Of a stretch of DNA of 64,000 nucleotides, positions 1-6,920 are shown one piece after another. The notes below the pieces were generated by a model that saw nothing but the letters and a program-made list of their open reading frames with translations, did no database searches and had not been told where the DNA came from. Source of the stretch: Candidatus Methylopumilus turicensis (GTDB taxonomy: Bacteria; Pseudomonadota; Gammaproteobacteria; Burkholderiales; Methylophilaceae); assembly GCF_000953015.1 (NCBI RefSeq), contig NZ_LN794158.1:124001-188000 (forward strand). Direction: 5' to 3'. The position numbers were made by a program, and so were the translations under genes. Numbering within the stretch: position 1 is the first letter of the stretch; every line of letters begins with the position of its first letter.

Positions 1-1
1 C

Positions 2-652
2 TTGTATGCTGACTGGTTAGCTCAATTACAATACCAAACTCCAAACTTCAATGGCTTCCAAGCAACTGTTGCAGTTCAAGAAGCGTTGGGTCAAGTTGAC
101 AACAGCAACCTAGGTTATGCTGGTAAAGTAACTTATGATTTCGCAGCTAATGATGTAACTGGTCGCGTATGGGTTGGTGGTGTTACTACTAAACGTCAAA
201 ACGGTGCAGCAGCTCGTGGTGCTGACGGCCTAGCAGTATCTGCTAGCGAAGTTACTGCGGACGCATATGAAGTTGGTGCAAAAGTTGCATACCAAGGTGC
301 TGAATTGGTTGGTTACTACTACGATGGTCAGAACATGGACGGCGGCGTAGGTCAATTCCCTGGATCAACATTCGCTGGTGCTGCAATTGCAGAAACAAAG
401 AACTCAGGCGGTTATGTACAAGGTACATTCAAATTGCCAACAATCGGTACTAAACTTGGCGCTTCATGGGGCGTAAACAACATTGGTGCTGCTTCACGTG
501 AAGCTTGGATTGTTGGTGCTTACCACCCACTTACTAAGTCAGTTAACTTAGTAGCTGAGTACAACAACCTTGAGACAGATACTGGCGTTGCCGGTGCTAA
601 TGCAACAGGTAAAGCTCGTACAGTTTCACTTGGCGCGATCTTATTCTTCTAG
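2..652 (+). CDS. Outer-membrane porin, C-terminal part (5' truncated by window edge)
   Basis: This is the C-terminal 216 residues of a Gram-negative porin of the betaproteobacterial trimeric type, which forms a passive diffusion channel in the outer membrane. The sequence shows alternating hydrophobic and polar beta-strands with many Gly, Tyr, Asn and Thr residues, and it ends in a strand with a terminal Phe (SLGAILFF), the recognition signature for BAM-dependent insertion. The reading frame is open to the first base, so the true start and signal peptide lie upstream of the window. Codon use is tidy, as expected of a highly expressed gene, and a strong terminator follows. The family assignment is firm; the substrate is not predictable. 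Confidence 0.9.
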   Translation: MYADWLAQLQYQTPNFNGFQATVAVQEALGQVDNSNLGYAGKVTYDFAANDVTGRVWVGGVTTKRQNGAAARGADGLAVSASEVTADAYEVGAKVAYQGAELVGYYYDGQNMDGGVGQFPGSTFAGAAIAETKNSGGYVQGTFKLPTIGTKLGASWGVNNIGAASREAWIVGAYHPLTKSVNLVAEYNNLETDTGVAGANATGKARTVSLGAILFF

Positions 653-680
653 GATTAAATTCTTAGTTTAATATGAATAA

Positions 681-707
681 AACGGCACCTTCGGGTGCCG
701 TTTTTTA
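681..707 (+). terminator. Intrinsic terminator of the porin gene
   Basis: A 7-bp perfect stem (CGGCACC/GGTGCCG) closes a TTCG tetraloop and is followed by six T residues. It lies 30 bases after the porin stop codon. The next gene starts only about 13 bases further on. Confidence 0.92.
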
Positions 708-719
708 TTGGATAAAAAA

Positions 720-974
720 ATGAAAAAAATTACTTTATTAGTACTCTTAAGTTTGAGTGGCTGTGCACAATTAATGCATGGTGCTGTTCAACCTGTCACG
801 GTTAAAAACTTACAAGAGAGGATTTATTTTACGACTTGTTCTGGTGTTGTTGAGACTTCTGGGACGTGTCAAGATAAGGCTAGAGAAACTTGCCAAGGTG
901 GTTTCAATGTTATTGAGCGATATGAGACACCAACTGGTGCTCGTCGTGAATTAACATTTCAGTGCAAAAAGTGA
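720..974 (+). CDS. Small cysteine-rich lipoprotein, paralogue 1
   Basis: This is a protein of 84 residues with a lipoprotein signal peptide: a short Lys-rich start, a hydrophobic core and the lipobox LSGC, so it should be anchored to the membrane through Cys. The mature part has regularly spaced Cys residues (TTCSG, GTCQDKARETCQGG, final FQCKK). I chose the ATG at 720 over the TTG at 708 because the signal peptide then begins MKK. The next gene and a downstream fragment are clear relatives, with the same D-x(3-5)-C-x-G-(F/Y) core and a terminal F-x-C-(N)-K. No function is known to me. The ribosome binding site is weak because the start sits just after the porin terminator. Confidence 0.7.
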   Translation: MKKITLLVLLSLSGCAQLMHGAVQPVTVKNLQERIYFTTCSGVVETSGTCQDKARETCQGGFNVIERYETPTGARRELTFQCKK

Positions 975-1029
975 TTTTTAGTGGTGGGAAGAAATGGCAG
1001 TACTTTAAGAAATCTTATTTTGGGTTTAT

Positions 1030-1251
1030 ATGAAAAAATACTTAGTAATATTAGTGTTTCTTTTGTCAGCGTGTGGTGGGGTTAATCAACCTGATGTGCG
1101 CAGATGGGAAACTGTTTCATGTAGCAGCAACAAAGGCTGGGATGCTTGCATGAGTGTTGCAGCTAAGTCATGTCCTAAAGGCTTCGATCTTAGAAACCAA
1201 GAAGAAGATATGATGACGCAGAAACGAGTTATGCAGTTTTCTTGTAAGTAA
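1030..1251 (+). CDS. Small cysteine-rich lipoprotein, paralogue 2
   Basis: This 73-residue predicted lipoprotein has an N-terminal signal sequence ending in the lipobox LSAC. Its mature part resembles the preceding gene: a Cys pair around a DACMSVAAKSCPKGFDL segment and a C-terminal MQFSCK. It starts 55 bases after paralogue 1, in the same direction, which suggests tandem duplication. A third, decayed copy follows directly. Function is unknown; disulphide-stabilised envelope lipoproteins are one possibility. There is no recognisable Shine-Dalgarno sequence close to the ATG. Confidence 0.65.
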   Translation: MKKYLVILVFLLSACGGVNQPDVRRWETVSCSSNKGWDACMSVAAKSCPKGFDLRNQEEDMMTQKRVMQFSCK

Positions 1252-1258
1252 TTAAGCT

Positions 1259-1369
1259 GATTGCCATGACCGCGCAAAGCAAACCTGCCCTAATGGCTAT
1301 GACTTGAAAGAAAGAAACCAAAGCCCTGTGGGTGGAAAACGTGAGTTGGTGTTTCAGTGTAATAAATAA
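1259..1369 (+). pseudogene. Remnant of a third lipoprotein paralogue (C-terminal half)
   Basis: Translating from 1259 gives 36 residues ending at the TAA at 1367-1369. They contain DRAKQTCPNGYDLKERN and end in LVFQCNK, matching the C-terminal halves of the two upstream lipoproteins (paralogue 1: DKARETCQGGF and LTFQCKK). The frame has a stop (TAA) at 1253-1255 immediately upstream and no start codon, so the N-terminal half, with its signal peptide and lipobox, is missing. The piece starts 8 bases after the stop of paralogue 2. A deletion or unequal recombination between tandem copies would explain this. Confidence 0.7.
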
Positions 1370-1405
1370 TTTAGCAGTCAAAACACCTGCTAAATTTTCC
1401 ATTGA

Positions 1406-1424
1406 CCGTCCAGTAACTAGACGC
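1406..1424. repeat. Island palindrome copy 1 (degenerate)
   Basis: This is an imperfect copy of the 19-base palindrome GCGTCTAGTTACTAGACGC that recurs at 4126, 7129, 8497 and 9467. Two of the nine left-arm bases break pairing with the right arm. It lies at the left boundary of the island, between the lipoprotein remnant and the convergent AAA+ gene. Confidence 0.75.
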
Positions 1425-1431
1425 TTGAATT

Positions 1432-1464
1432 GAAAAAAGCAAAGGTGCTTTCGCACCCTTGCCG
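1432..1464 (-). terminator. Intrinsic terminator of the AAA+ gene (minus strand)
   Basis: Read on the minus strand, GCAAGGGTGC and GCACCTTTGC form a 10-bp stem with one G-T pair around a GAAA loop, followed by TTTTTT. It lies just beyond the stop codon at 1470 of the minus-strand ATPase gene. Confidence 0.85.
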
Positions 1465-1469
1465 TTTAA

Positions 1470-2123
1470 TTAAACATAGTGTGTTTGCTGAATGCGTCCA
1501 GCGTTGTGATTACGCTGAATATCACTGAGCGTGTCAAAGTACTTGCGCATATCACTTAAGCTCTGTTTGGTTTGTAATTGACCCAATACATAGCTATCTT
1601 TTAGCTTGATATTTTCCTGCCCTAAAATCTGCTGTGCGCGAGGCAGGAAATCATCTGCTGTGATTAGCCCAAAGTCCAATAACTGAAAGCGAGAGCGAAC
1701 TGCTTTCTCGATTTTCATAAAGTCATTCGCTGTGGCAATCACAATCACTTTGTCATTGAATGTATCCATTGTTTGCCAAAGTGCTGCCAAGCTATTCTTT
1801 ACCTTATCAAGCTCGTCAAAAAGTACGTACTGATACTTTTGAGCAGCCCATCCAAAGTTGTTAATGGTGCTTAGCTGATTGATCGCATTACTCACATCAA
1901 ACTTCTCCTCACCAACTAAATGAACAGTATTGGGAGGGAAGCCTTCAATCAAAATCGGCATTAAGTGTGCTGCTGTACTTTTGCCTGTGCCATTTGTGCC
2001 CACAAAACAAAGCTTATTAATAATGTACCCATTTGCCATATCATCTAGCAAATCCTTAATAGCAGTATTGGGGATCACAAGATCGTTAAGGTTTTGTGGT
2101 TTGTATTTGTTGAGCAAGCTCAT
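1470..2123 (-). CDS. AAA+ ATPase resembling clamp-loader small subunit (T4 gp44/RFC-like)
   Basis: This 217-residue AAA+ ATPase has a Walker A (GTNGTGKST), a Walker B (YVLFDELDK), a sensor 1 (VIATAN) and an arginine-finger-like RSRF. The opening NKYKPQNLNDLVIP and the order of motifs resemble clamp-loader small subunits such as phage T4 gp44 and archaeal RFC-S, but the protein ends soon after the ATPase and lid region (gp44 has about 319 residues). I chose the ATG at 2123 because GAAAGGA precedes it; a longer frame from 2156 would run into the upstream terminator. It follows an unknown gene on the same strand. A role in loading a sliding clamp or in helper-phage replication is inference. Confidence 0.7.
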   Translation of the reverse strand: MSLLNKYKPQNLNDLVIPNTAIKDLLDDMANGYIINKLCFVGTNGTGKSTAAHLMPILIEGFPPNTVHLVGEEKFDVSNAINQLSTINNFGWAAQKYQYVLFDELDKVKNSLAALWQTMDTFNDKVIVIATANDFMKIEKAVRSRFQLLDFGLITADDFLPRAQQILGQENIKLKDSYVLGQLQTKQSLSDMRKYFDTLSDIQRNHNAGRIQQTHYV

Positions 2124-2139
2124 GTTTTTTCCTTTCAAT

Positions 2140-2167
2140 AAAAAAGGGGCAACCACAAAGGCTGCCC
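2140..2167 (-). terminator. Terminator/attenuator between the unknown gene and the AAA+ gene
   Basis: On the minus strand GGGGCAGCC pairs with GGTTGCCCC (one G-T pair) around a short loop, and TTTTTT follows. It lies between the stop of the 277-residue gene at 2180 and the ATPase start at 2123, so the ATPase would be expressed only by read-through or its own promoter. Confidence 0.82.
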
Positions 2168-2179
2168 CATAGTTAAGTA

Positions 2180-3013
2180 TTAAGCTACTTCAAGCTCAGC
2201 ATCGTTTGCTGCTTGTTTGCCAGTTAAGCTTGCCATTTCTGTTTCAAGCATTTTCTGCGCAGCTTCGTCAGCAATGTTCTGCTTAGCAATGTGCTTGTAA
2301 AGTGCTGTAACAAGTTTTGCTTCAGCATTTTTAAGCACAGCAATCACATCACCTTCACCATTAGCATTAGGCTTAGTAATCACAATCGCAAAAGGCGAGG
2401 TGTTCTGGCTAAGATCAATGCTAACCGTTGCTAGAGGCGCAAGCTCAGCTTGTTCAGCATTAGCGTTAACTGCTTCTAGTGCTTTTTCACGCTTGGCTTT
2501 ATTAGCAATCGCTTCTTCGCTCGCAACCATTTTGCGTTTGATCTCTTCAATGCCCCCTTGCTCAACAATAAACTTAGCTAAGGCTTCAGCAGAAATTTCA
2601 TAAGAAATCGCTGCTTTTAGTACGTAAGCGTAACCGTGCGCACGTTTGCGATCTGAGCCAAATACATAACGCACAAACATAGTCAGTGTAGGCGTATTTG
2701 TTTGTACTTTAATGCCGTCTGTTTTAAGCAATGTAGCTAGCTCGTGACGTAGTGTTTTACGATCACTGTCACCAGCTGTCACAAACTTGCTGTTAAACAT
2801 CTCTAAGCAGCTTGACAACAAAGCATACAAACCTTCGTTTGCTTTCTTGTAATCCGTGCTTTCCCATTTCTCACGCTTAACAACTAAATCGCTTAACTGC
2901 TTAACAATCGTTTGCGCATATTTGATATTAGTATCGCTAGGCACAAACACTTGTTTTGCTTTAGCTGTTGTTGAAGAAGTTTTTACTGCTGTTTTGTTAG
3001 TAACTGTAACCAT
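2180..3013 (-). CDS. Hypothetical island protein, 277 aa, Ala/Lys-rich
   Basis: I do not recognise this family. The protein is 277 residues long, soluble, and rich in Ala, Lys and Glu. A charged Thr/Ser/Lys-rich N-terminus (about residues 1-25) precedes a predicted helical region. A segment rich in Lys/Glu/Ala (about 160-195, IKRKMVASEEAIANKAKREK) is likely a coiled coil, and a helical tail ends in LEVA. The ATG at 3013 has a GAG-type Shine-Dalgarno sequence 9 bases upstream. It is divergent from the 322-residue gene at 3153, with an inverted repeat between them, and lies upstream of the clamp-loader-like ATPase, so the two may act together in DNA replication or maintenance of the element (inference from position only). 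Confidence 0.55.
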   Translation of the reverse strand: MVTVTNKTAVKTSSTTAKAKQVFVPSDTNIKYAQTIVKQLSDLVVKREKWESTDYKKANEGLYALLSSCLEMFNSKFVTAGDSDRKTLRHELATLLKTDGIKVQTNTPTLTMFVRYVFGSDRKRAHGYAYVLKAAISYEISAEALAKFIVEQGGIEEIKRKMVASEEAIANKAKREKALEAVNANAEQAELAPLATVSIDLSQNTSPFAIVITKPNANGEGDVIAVLKNAEAKLVTALYKHIAKQNIADEAAQKMLETEMASLTGKQAANDAELEVA

Positions 3014-3054
3014 TTTTTACTCGCTTTCATTTTCAAAAAACAACACAACAAGTT

Positions 3055-3082
3055 ATGACGAAATGTCTGTTTGTTTTGTCAT
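3055..3082. promoter_or_regulatory. Inverted repeat in the divergent promoter region
   Basis: ATGACGAAA (3055-3063) and TTTTGTCAT (3074-3082) form 9-base arms with one G-T mismatch and a 10-base spacer. It lies in the 139-base interval between the divergent genes at 3013 and 3153, where a repressor of both could bind. No regulator gene adjoins it. Confidence 0.4.
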
Positions 3083-3152
3083 GCTGTAGATCGAATTATT
3101 TCAGCCATAACATATACGTGCGAAAGTACAAACAAAGTGTTACGATTAATAC

Positions 3153-4121
3153 ATGAACAAACAGCAGCCATTTTTTAAGGGGATATTAGGATTTACTCGC
3201 CAAAGTAGCGGGATGCTATCGAGGGATGCTGAGGACAGTATTTATCGATGGTGGTGGGAGTTCATGCGATTAAGTCCAGTTTTCTGGTATGCGAGAACAA
3301 AAGAAATTGATCCTGTAGATCCAAAGATTGCCGAGACCTATAAGTTAGTTGGTGATTTAAGTCATCCACATTTCAATCAATGGTGGCATAACACTGGAGT
3401 GAATGTATTTGCGGAAGTGATAAGACCCCCTAAGGTAGCCAACCTAGATTTATTCAATCTAGATAAACATACTTTTATGGATGAAGCTCTTTATCTTGAA
3501 ATACCTCTCAATATTCGCAAAGAAACTATTCTTAAACAGGTAAAGCAATTACTTAATGAGCACCATGATGGTCGTGGGTTAGATTTAGCTGGAACAACTA
3601 CTGCGCAATTAAAACTTCATACGAAGCGTTACAGATTAAGAGTAATTGAAATTGAGTATTGGGCATTACTTTATCGAATGCTTTATCCCAATATTGAAAA
3701 CTGGAGGATAGGTGATCGTTTACAGTTATCACCTCATTTAAAGTTAAGAGATATGGATCGTAAAGGTGAGCCTCGTCTTTTTGATGGACTAAGTAGCCTA
3801 ACTGGCAGATATCTGTATAAAGGAAAATTCACGCTGAATAATCTTTTATATGGCAAGTTCCCAAATAGCACAGCTTTGAATCTTGACGAGTCATTTATGC
3901 CCTTTGGTAAAGAACATCAACAAGCTTATTTAGACGCCACTAGGTTATCTGGGGATAAACCAAAATCAGAGTTTCATCTTTGGCTATTAGGTCAATATAC
4001 CAATAGTCTGAAACATGAAGTAATCAAAAGAAATCGTTTAGAAGAAAACTACCGCAAGCCATTAAGTCAAACGTGGCGACGAATGCAAGCGTTTGTGGCA
4101 GGAGAAAGTGATTTGGTTTGA
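3153..4121 (+). CDS. Hypothetical island protein, 322 aa, Trp-rich N-terminus
   Basis: I cannot assign this 322-residue protein to a named family. It has no signal peptide or clear membrane segment. An aromatic cluster near the N-terminus (YRWWWEFMRLSPVFWYA, about residues 31-47) is followed by a second Trp pair (FNQWWHNTGVNVF) and a basic C-terminal region (RNRLEENYRKPLSQTWRRM). The basic character and neighbouring recombinase and ATPase genes would suit a DNA-associated protein of a mobile element, but that is guesswork. No Shine-Dalgarno sequence is visible before the ATG. It converges on the recombinase gene at 4153, with a perfect copy of the island palindrome between the two stops. Confidence 0.55.
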   Translation: MNKQQPFFKGILGFTRQSSGMLSRDAEDSIYRWWWEFMRLSPVFWYARTKEIDPVDPKIAETYKLVGDLSHPHFNQWWHNTGVNVFAEVIRPPKVANLDLFNLDKHTFMDEALYLEIPLNIRKETILKQVKQLLNEHHDGRGLDLAGTTTAQLKLHTKRYRLRVIEIEYWALLYRMLYPNIENWRIGDRLQLSPHLKLRDMDRKGEPRLFDGLSSLTGRYLYKGKFTLNNLLYGKFPNSTALNLDESFMPFGKEHQQAYLDATRLSGDKPKSEFHLWLLGQYTNSLKHEVIKRNRLEENYRKPLSQTWRRMQAFVAGESDLV

Positions 4122-4125
4122 TACA

Positions 4126-4144
4126 GCGTCTAGTTACTAGACGC
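4126..4144. repeat. Island palindrome copy 2 (perfect)
   Basis: GCGTCTAGTTACTAGACGC has two perfect 9-base arms around a single central base. It begins 5 bases after the stop of the plus-strand gene and ends 9 bases before the stop of the minus-strand recombinase, the place expected for a bidirectional terminator. Confidence 0.88.
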
Positions 4145-4152
4145 TCGTTTTC

Positions 4153-4719
4153 TTAAATCAATTCCACAGCATTACGCTTCATATCATCATTCACATCAAT
4201 ATATTGCTGTGTGACCATAATTGATTTATGACCTGCCAGACTTGCTAATACACGCACACCAATACCTTTGCTAGCTAGGCTTGTAATAAAGCTTCTTCTT
4301 CCACTGTGACTACTAGCCCCATTAATCCCTGCTCGCTTATAAGTCCAAAAGAACCACTGACATAATCCATTAGGACTAAACCCTAATCGGTTCTCGGTAT
4401 GAAATAACGGTACATCTAAATGCTGCACCTTTCTTGTCGTTAAATAACTAGCCCATTCATCTTTGAGTTTTTGTGGAATGAATACTAAACGCCCTTTATC
4501 TCCTTTTGTTTGAGCTGCACTTAAGCGTACTTCGTTTTTCAAACTACCATCATCGTTTAATACATCGCGCATTCTCAAGTTAGCGATTTCACCCACACGC
4601 ATTCCCGACCAGAAACTAGTCAATATCATTGCGCGATCCCTTAATGCGAATTTTTTAGTGCTGATAAAACGAAGAACTTGATCTAGTTCTGATTGAGTAA
4701 ATGTCTTTGCTTGTGCCAT
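4153..4719 (-). CDS. Tyrosine recombinase, catalytic domain only
   Basis: This 188-residue site-specific recombinase consists of a catalytic domain alone. The active-site set is complete: Arg41 in the GMRVGEI motif, Lys72, the HSGRR box (His138, Arg141), His164 in AGHKS and the nucleophile Tyr173 in QQYIDVN. The usual N-terminal core-binding (SAM-like) domain is absent and there is no sign of an in-frame upstream extension, so this is probably a naturally short family rather than a truncation. The ATG is preceded by CGGAG and, further upstream, by TATAAATACTTTTC on the same strand. It may recombine a simple site on the element, such as dimer resolution or inversion (inference). Confidence 0.82.
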   Translation of the reverse strand: MAQAKTFTQSELDQVLRFISTKKFALRDRAMILTSFWSGMRVGEIANLRMRDVLNDDGSLKNEVRLSAAQTKGDKGRLVFIPQKLKDEWASYLTTRKVQHLDVPLFHTENRLGFSPNGLCQWFFWTYKRAGINGASSHSGRRSFITSLASKGIGVRVLASLAGHKSIMVTQQYIDVNDDMKRNAVELI

Positions 4720-4740
4720 TTATAAATATCTCCGATAAAG

Positions 4741-4755
4741 AAAAGTATTTATACA
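4741..4755 (-). promoter_or_regulatory. Late-promoter-like element upstream of the short recombinase
   Basis: On the minus strand this reads TGTATAAATACTTTT, containing the TATAAATA octamer of T4-type late promoters. It lies about 22 bases before the recombinase start codon. The 12-mer ATAAATACTTTT recurs at 6901-6912 (minus) and 7743-7754 (plus). Promoter function is inferred from the motif and position. Confidence 0.5.
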
Positions 4756-4908
4756 TTTTGTTTTCTTAGGCTTAAATGGACAACCGAAAAAAGCACTAGC
4801 GAAGAATCAATAAAATCAATTGGTTATGTTTTAGGTTAAGAAAAGTGTAATTTTCTTTACCTTATTTTTAAGGTTGTGATTAGTATTGAATCTAAATTAA
4901 GTTAAAAA

Positions 4909-6618
4909 GTGAGCCTAGATATGAACTCATATAAACAAGTTACTCAAAATTTGAAGGAAGCGTTGTTAGAATCTGATAACAAAGTTATAGCTCTTGCAGG
5001 AGAATGGGGTGTTGGTAAAACGCATTTATGGAAAGAGATCCTTGAGCAAGAAACTGGAGAGTCCTATAAATCTTCGATATATATCTCTATATTTGGTGCT
5101 AAAGATATTGATGAGATAAAGATGCGAATCCTCCAAAACGCATTCATTTTGGGAGGGGAAGCTGCAAAAGGCATCATTCAAACAGGCACAGATCTTATTG
5201 ATAAGTTATTGAGTAAATTCGCTGGTCTTTCTTTGAAAAGCCCAGCCTTGTTATGGCTACCAAAAGTTACATCAGGAAAACTAATAGTTATTGATGACTT
5301 TGAAAGAAGAGGCACTGATCTTAAAATTCAAGAAATAATGGGTTTCTTAAATGAATACTCAGAAAATTATGAAACTAGATTTTTAATACTAATTAATATC
5401 TCTAAACTCGACGAAGGAGAATCGGATTGGTCACTGCTTCATGAAAAGGTTATTGATGCTCAAGTAAACCTTAATCCAGACTCAACAGAATGTTTTGAAA
5501 AAGCAATTACCTCAAATGAATGTAAATACGAGACTGAGGTTCTTCGTGCGGTAGAGATTCTTAATTTAAGAAATATAAGAGTCATAAGAAAAATCGTTAA
5601 GAATATAAATTTAATAGCGACGAAATTCCCAGTAAATAAATTATCAGCAGAACGATGGATACCCTCTACAGTTCTTCTAACAGCATTAGCCTTTAAAGCT
5701 ATTGATAATGCTCCGCCCTTCAATTATGTGTGCTCCTATAACCCTTATAGTAGATTGTTAAATCAACATAAAAATCAAGATTCAGATGAGTACAAATGGA
5801 ACTCCCTGCTCGATAGCTTAGGAATCAATCACACCGATGACTTTGAGTTAATCTTTAATGAATTTCTAGAGACAGGTCTGTTAGATTCTGAAAAACTAAC
5901 TAATCTCTTCAATCAATATCAAGATGATCTAAAAAATCAAACTTTGCATGACGAAATAAATTCGTTTTTAAAGTCTTTTTTATGGGATGCTCATAAATCA
6001 GAAAGTCAGCTATTACAGGAGGCTGATAATTTACTTTCCGCAGCCGAAGTTATGAACCCATCAATGATTACTAATATGATTGATGTTATAGAAGAATTAG
6101 ATGGCAAAGATTTGGCAGAGAGATTTATTGCTGCTTGGGAAATATCTCTTTCTAGCAGACCCGCCTATCAGAATATAGAAGAAAGAATTTTTGATACCTC
6201 TTTTCAAAAAATACATCCGAGAATTTTAATGAAAATGAACCAATTAAGGGATGAGCAGCACCCGCCATTGGATATATATGATGCGGCAGAGAGAGTTATC
6301 AAAGGTTCTGGTTGGGGTGATAGAGAAAGAATTGCTTTTCAAGTGTCAACGCAAGAGCAATACATTGATAAAATTCAAAGCCTAGATAGAAATCAGCTTT
6401 ATATTTTCTTTAAATTACATTTTGAGTGGTTTAGAAATAGCTCTTTTGATTCTGAATTTGAAAATGGCAGGGCTAATTTTCTAGCTGCATGCCAAGAAAT
6501 TATTGGCTTGAATCCAAAATCTAGGTTAGCTCAAATCATCATTAGGCAATTTAAGGTTAGTGGTTATGAAAGTAAGCTTAGTAATGAACAGAGCTTAACT
6601 GAGCCTGTCCAGCCTTAA
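4909..6618 (+). CDS. KAP-like P-loop NTPase, 569 aa
   Basis: This is a predicted cytoplasmic P-loop NTPase. It has a Walker A at residues 31-38 (GEWGVGKT) and a Walker B at 125-133 (LIVIDDFER) with the double Asp typical of KAP-type NTPases, then a beta-strand resembling sensor 1 (RFLILINISKLD). The remaining 400 residues are helical, without known catalytic motifs. No transmembrane insertion like that of classical KAP proteins is obvious. The start is GTG at 4909 or the ATG at 4921; neither has a strong ribosome site. It is markedly AT-rich and stands alone between a recombinase and convergent small ORFs. Single-gene NTPases of this kind are common in defence islands, but an antiviral role here is inference. 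Confidence 0.7.
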   Translation: MSLDMNSYKQVTQNLKEALLESDNKVIALAGEWGVGKTHLWKEILEQETGESYKSSIYISIFGAKDIDEIKMRILQNAFILGGEAAKGIIQTGTDLIDKLLSKFAGLSLKSPALLWLPKVTSGKLIVIDDFERRGTDLKIQEIMGFLNEYSENYETRFLILINISKLDEGESDWSLLHEKVIDAQVNLNPDSTECFEKAITSNECKYETEVLRAVEILNLRNIRVIRKIVKNINLIATKFPVNKLSAERWIPSTVLLTALAFKAIDNAPPFNYVCSYNPYSRLLNQHKNQDSDEYKWNSLLDSLGINHTDDFELIFNEFLETGLLDSEKLTNLFNQYQDDLKNQTLHDEINSFLKSFLWDAHKSESQLLQEADNLLSAAEVMNPSMITNMIDVIEELDGKDLAERFIAAWEISLSSRPAYQNIEERIFDTSFQKIHPRILMKMNQLRDEQHPPLDIYDAAERVIKGSGWGDRERIAFQVSTQEQYIDKIQSLDRNQLYIFFKLHFEWFRNSSFDSEFENGRANFLAACQEIIGLNPKSRLAQIIIRQFKVSGYESKLSNEQSLTEPVQP

Positions 6619-6748
6619 TTTTCTGCCTAGCCCTTTCGGCTTTCACTGCCTGCTGTGCCTTTTTAGCTTGAATTTTCATTGCCTCAATTCGAGCTTGATC
6701 TGGCGTCAGCGGTTTCTTCACAGCACTAGCGAACTCATAAAAACGCAT
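6578..6748 (-). CDS. Small phage-like ORF, 56 aa (MRFYEF type)
   Basis: A minus-strand frame from the ATG at 6748 to the TAA at 6578 encodes 56 residues beginning MRFYEFASAVKKPLTPDQAR, followed by a Lys/Ala/Gln-rich helix (roughly residues 20-50) likely to be a coiled coil. The MRFYEF...KPLTP-(D/E)-QAR start reminds me of small proteins in T4-like phage genomes; this is recollection and was not checked. It begins 5 bases after the stop of the next small ORF, as in an operon. It overlaps the last 41 bases of the convergent NTPase gene. Confidence 0.55.
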   Translation of the reverse strand: MRFYEFASAVKKPLTPDQARIEAMKIQAKKAQQAVKAERARQKIKAGQAQLSSVHY

Positions 6749-6753
6749 AATGT

Positions 6754-6900
6754 TTATCCAATTTTAGTAGGGGCGAATGGCACATTGCTGTGTCCAAACT
6801 GATATTGCGCAATCAAACGAGCGTGTAGATCATTGTCAGCAAAGATCACCGTCTTCACCCATGTCCCATTTACTCTCGCTTGTACTTGATATCGATGCAT
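6754..6900 (-). CDS. Small ORF, 48 aa, beta-rich, preceded by late-promoter-like element
   Basis: This minus-strand frame starts at the ATG at 6900 and stops at 6754 (TAA). The 48 residues include MHRYQVQARVNGTWVKTVIF and end in PTKIG, suggesting a compact beta-alpha fold. The 12-mer ATAAATACTTTT on the same strand ends directly at the start codon, so a late-type promoter there would give an almost leaderless message. It is followed after 5 bases by the MRFYEF-type ORF, so the two probably form one small transcription unit. Function is unknown; the coding call rests on conserved-looking composition, tight spacing and the upstream element. Confidence 0.5.
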   Translation of the reverse strand: MHRYQVQARVNGTWVKTVIFADNDLHARLIAQYQFGHSNVPFAPTKIG

Positions 6901-6912
6901 AAAAGTATTTAT
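6901..6912 (-). promoter_or_regulatory. Late-promoter-like 12-mer upstream of the small ORFs
   Basis: The minus strand reads ATAAATACTTTT, identical to the elements at 4741-4752 and 7743-7754. It directly abuts the ATG at 6900. An ATAAATA core acting as a -10 region would start transcription at or just before that codon. Confidence 0.45.
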
Positions 6913-6920
6913 CGTTTATC

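Noticed and set aside
1300-1500. Left attachment site matching the moaC 3' end
   Set aside because: No stretch resembling the sequence around 10503-10600 was seen at the left boundary, so the left end of the island remains unproven.
2141-2156. Upstream start of the AAA+ gene at 2156
   Set aside because: It would place the start codon inside the terminator hairpin and has no ribosome site, whereas the ATG at 2123 has GAAAGGA.
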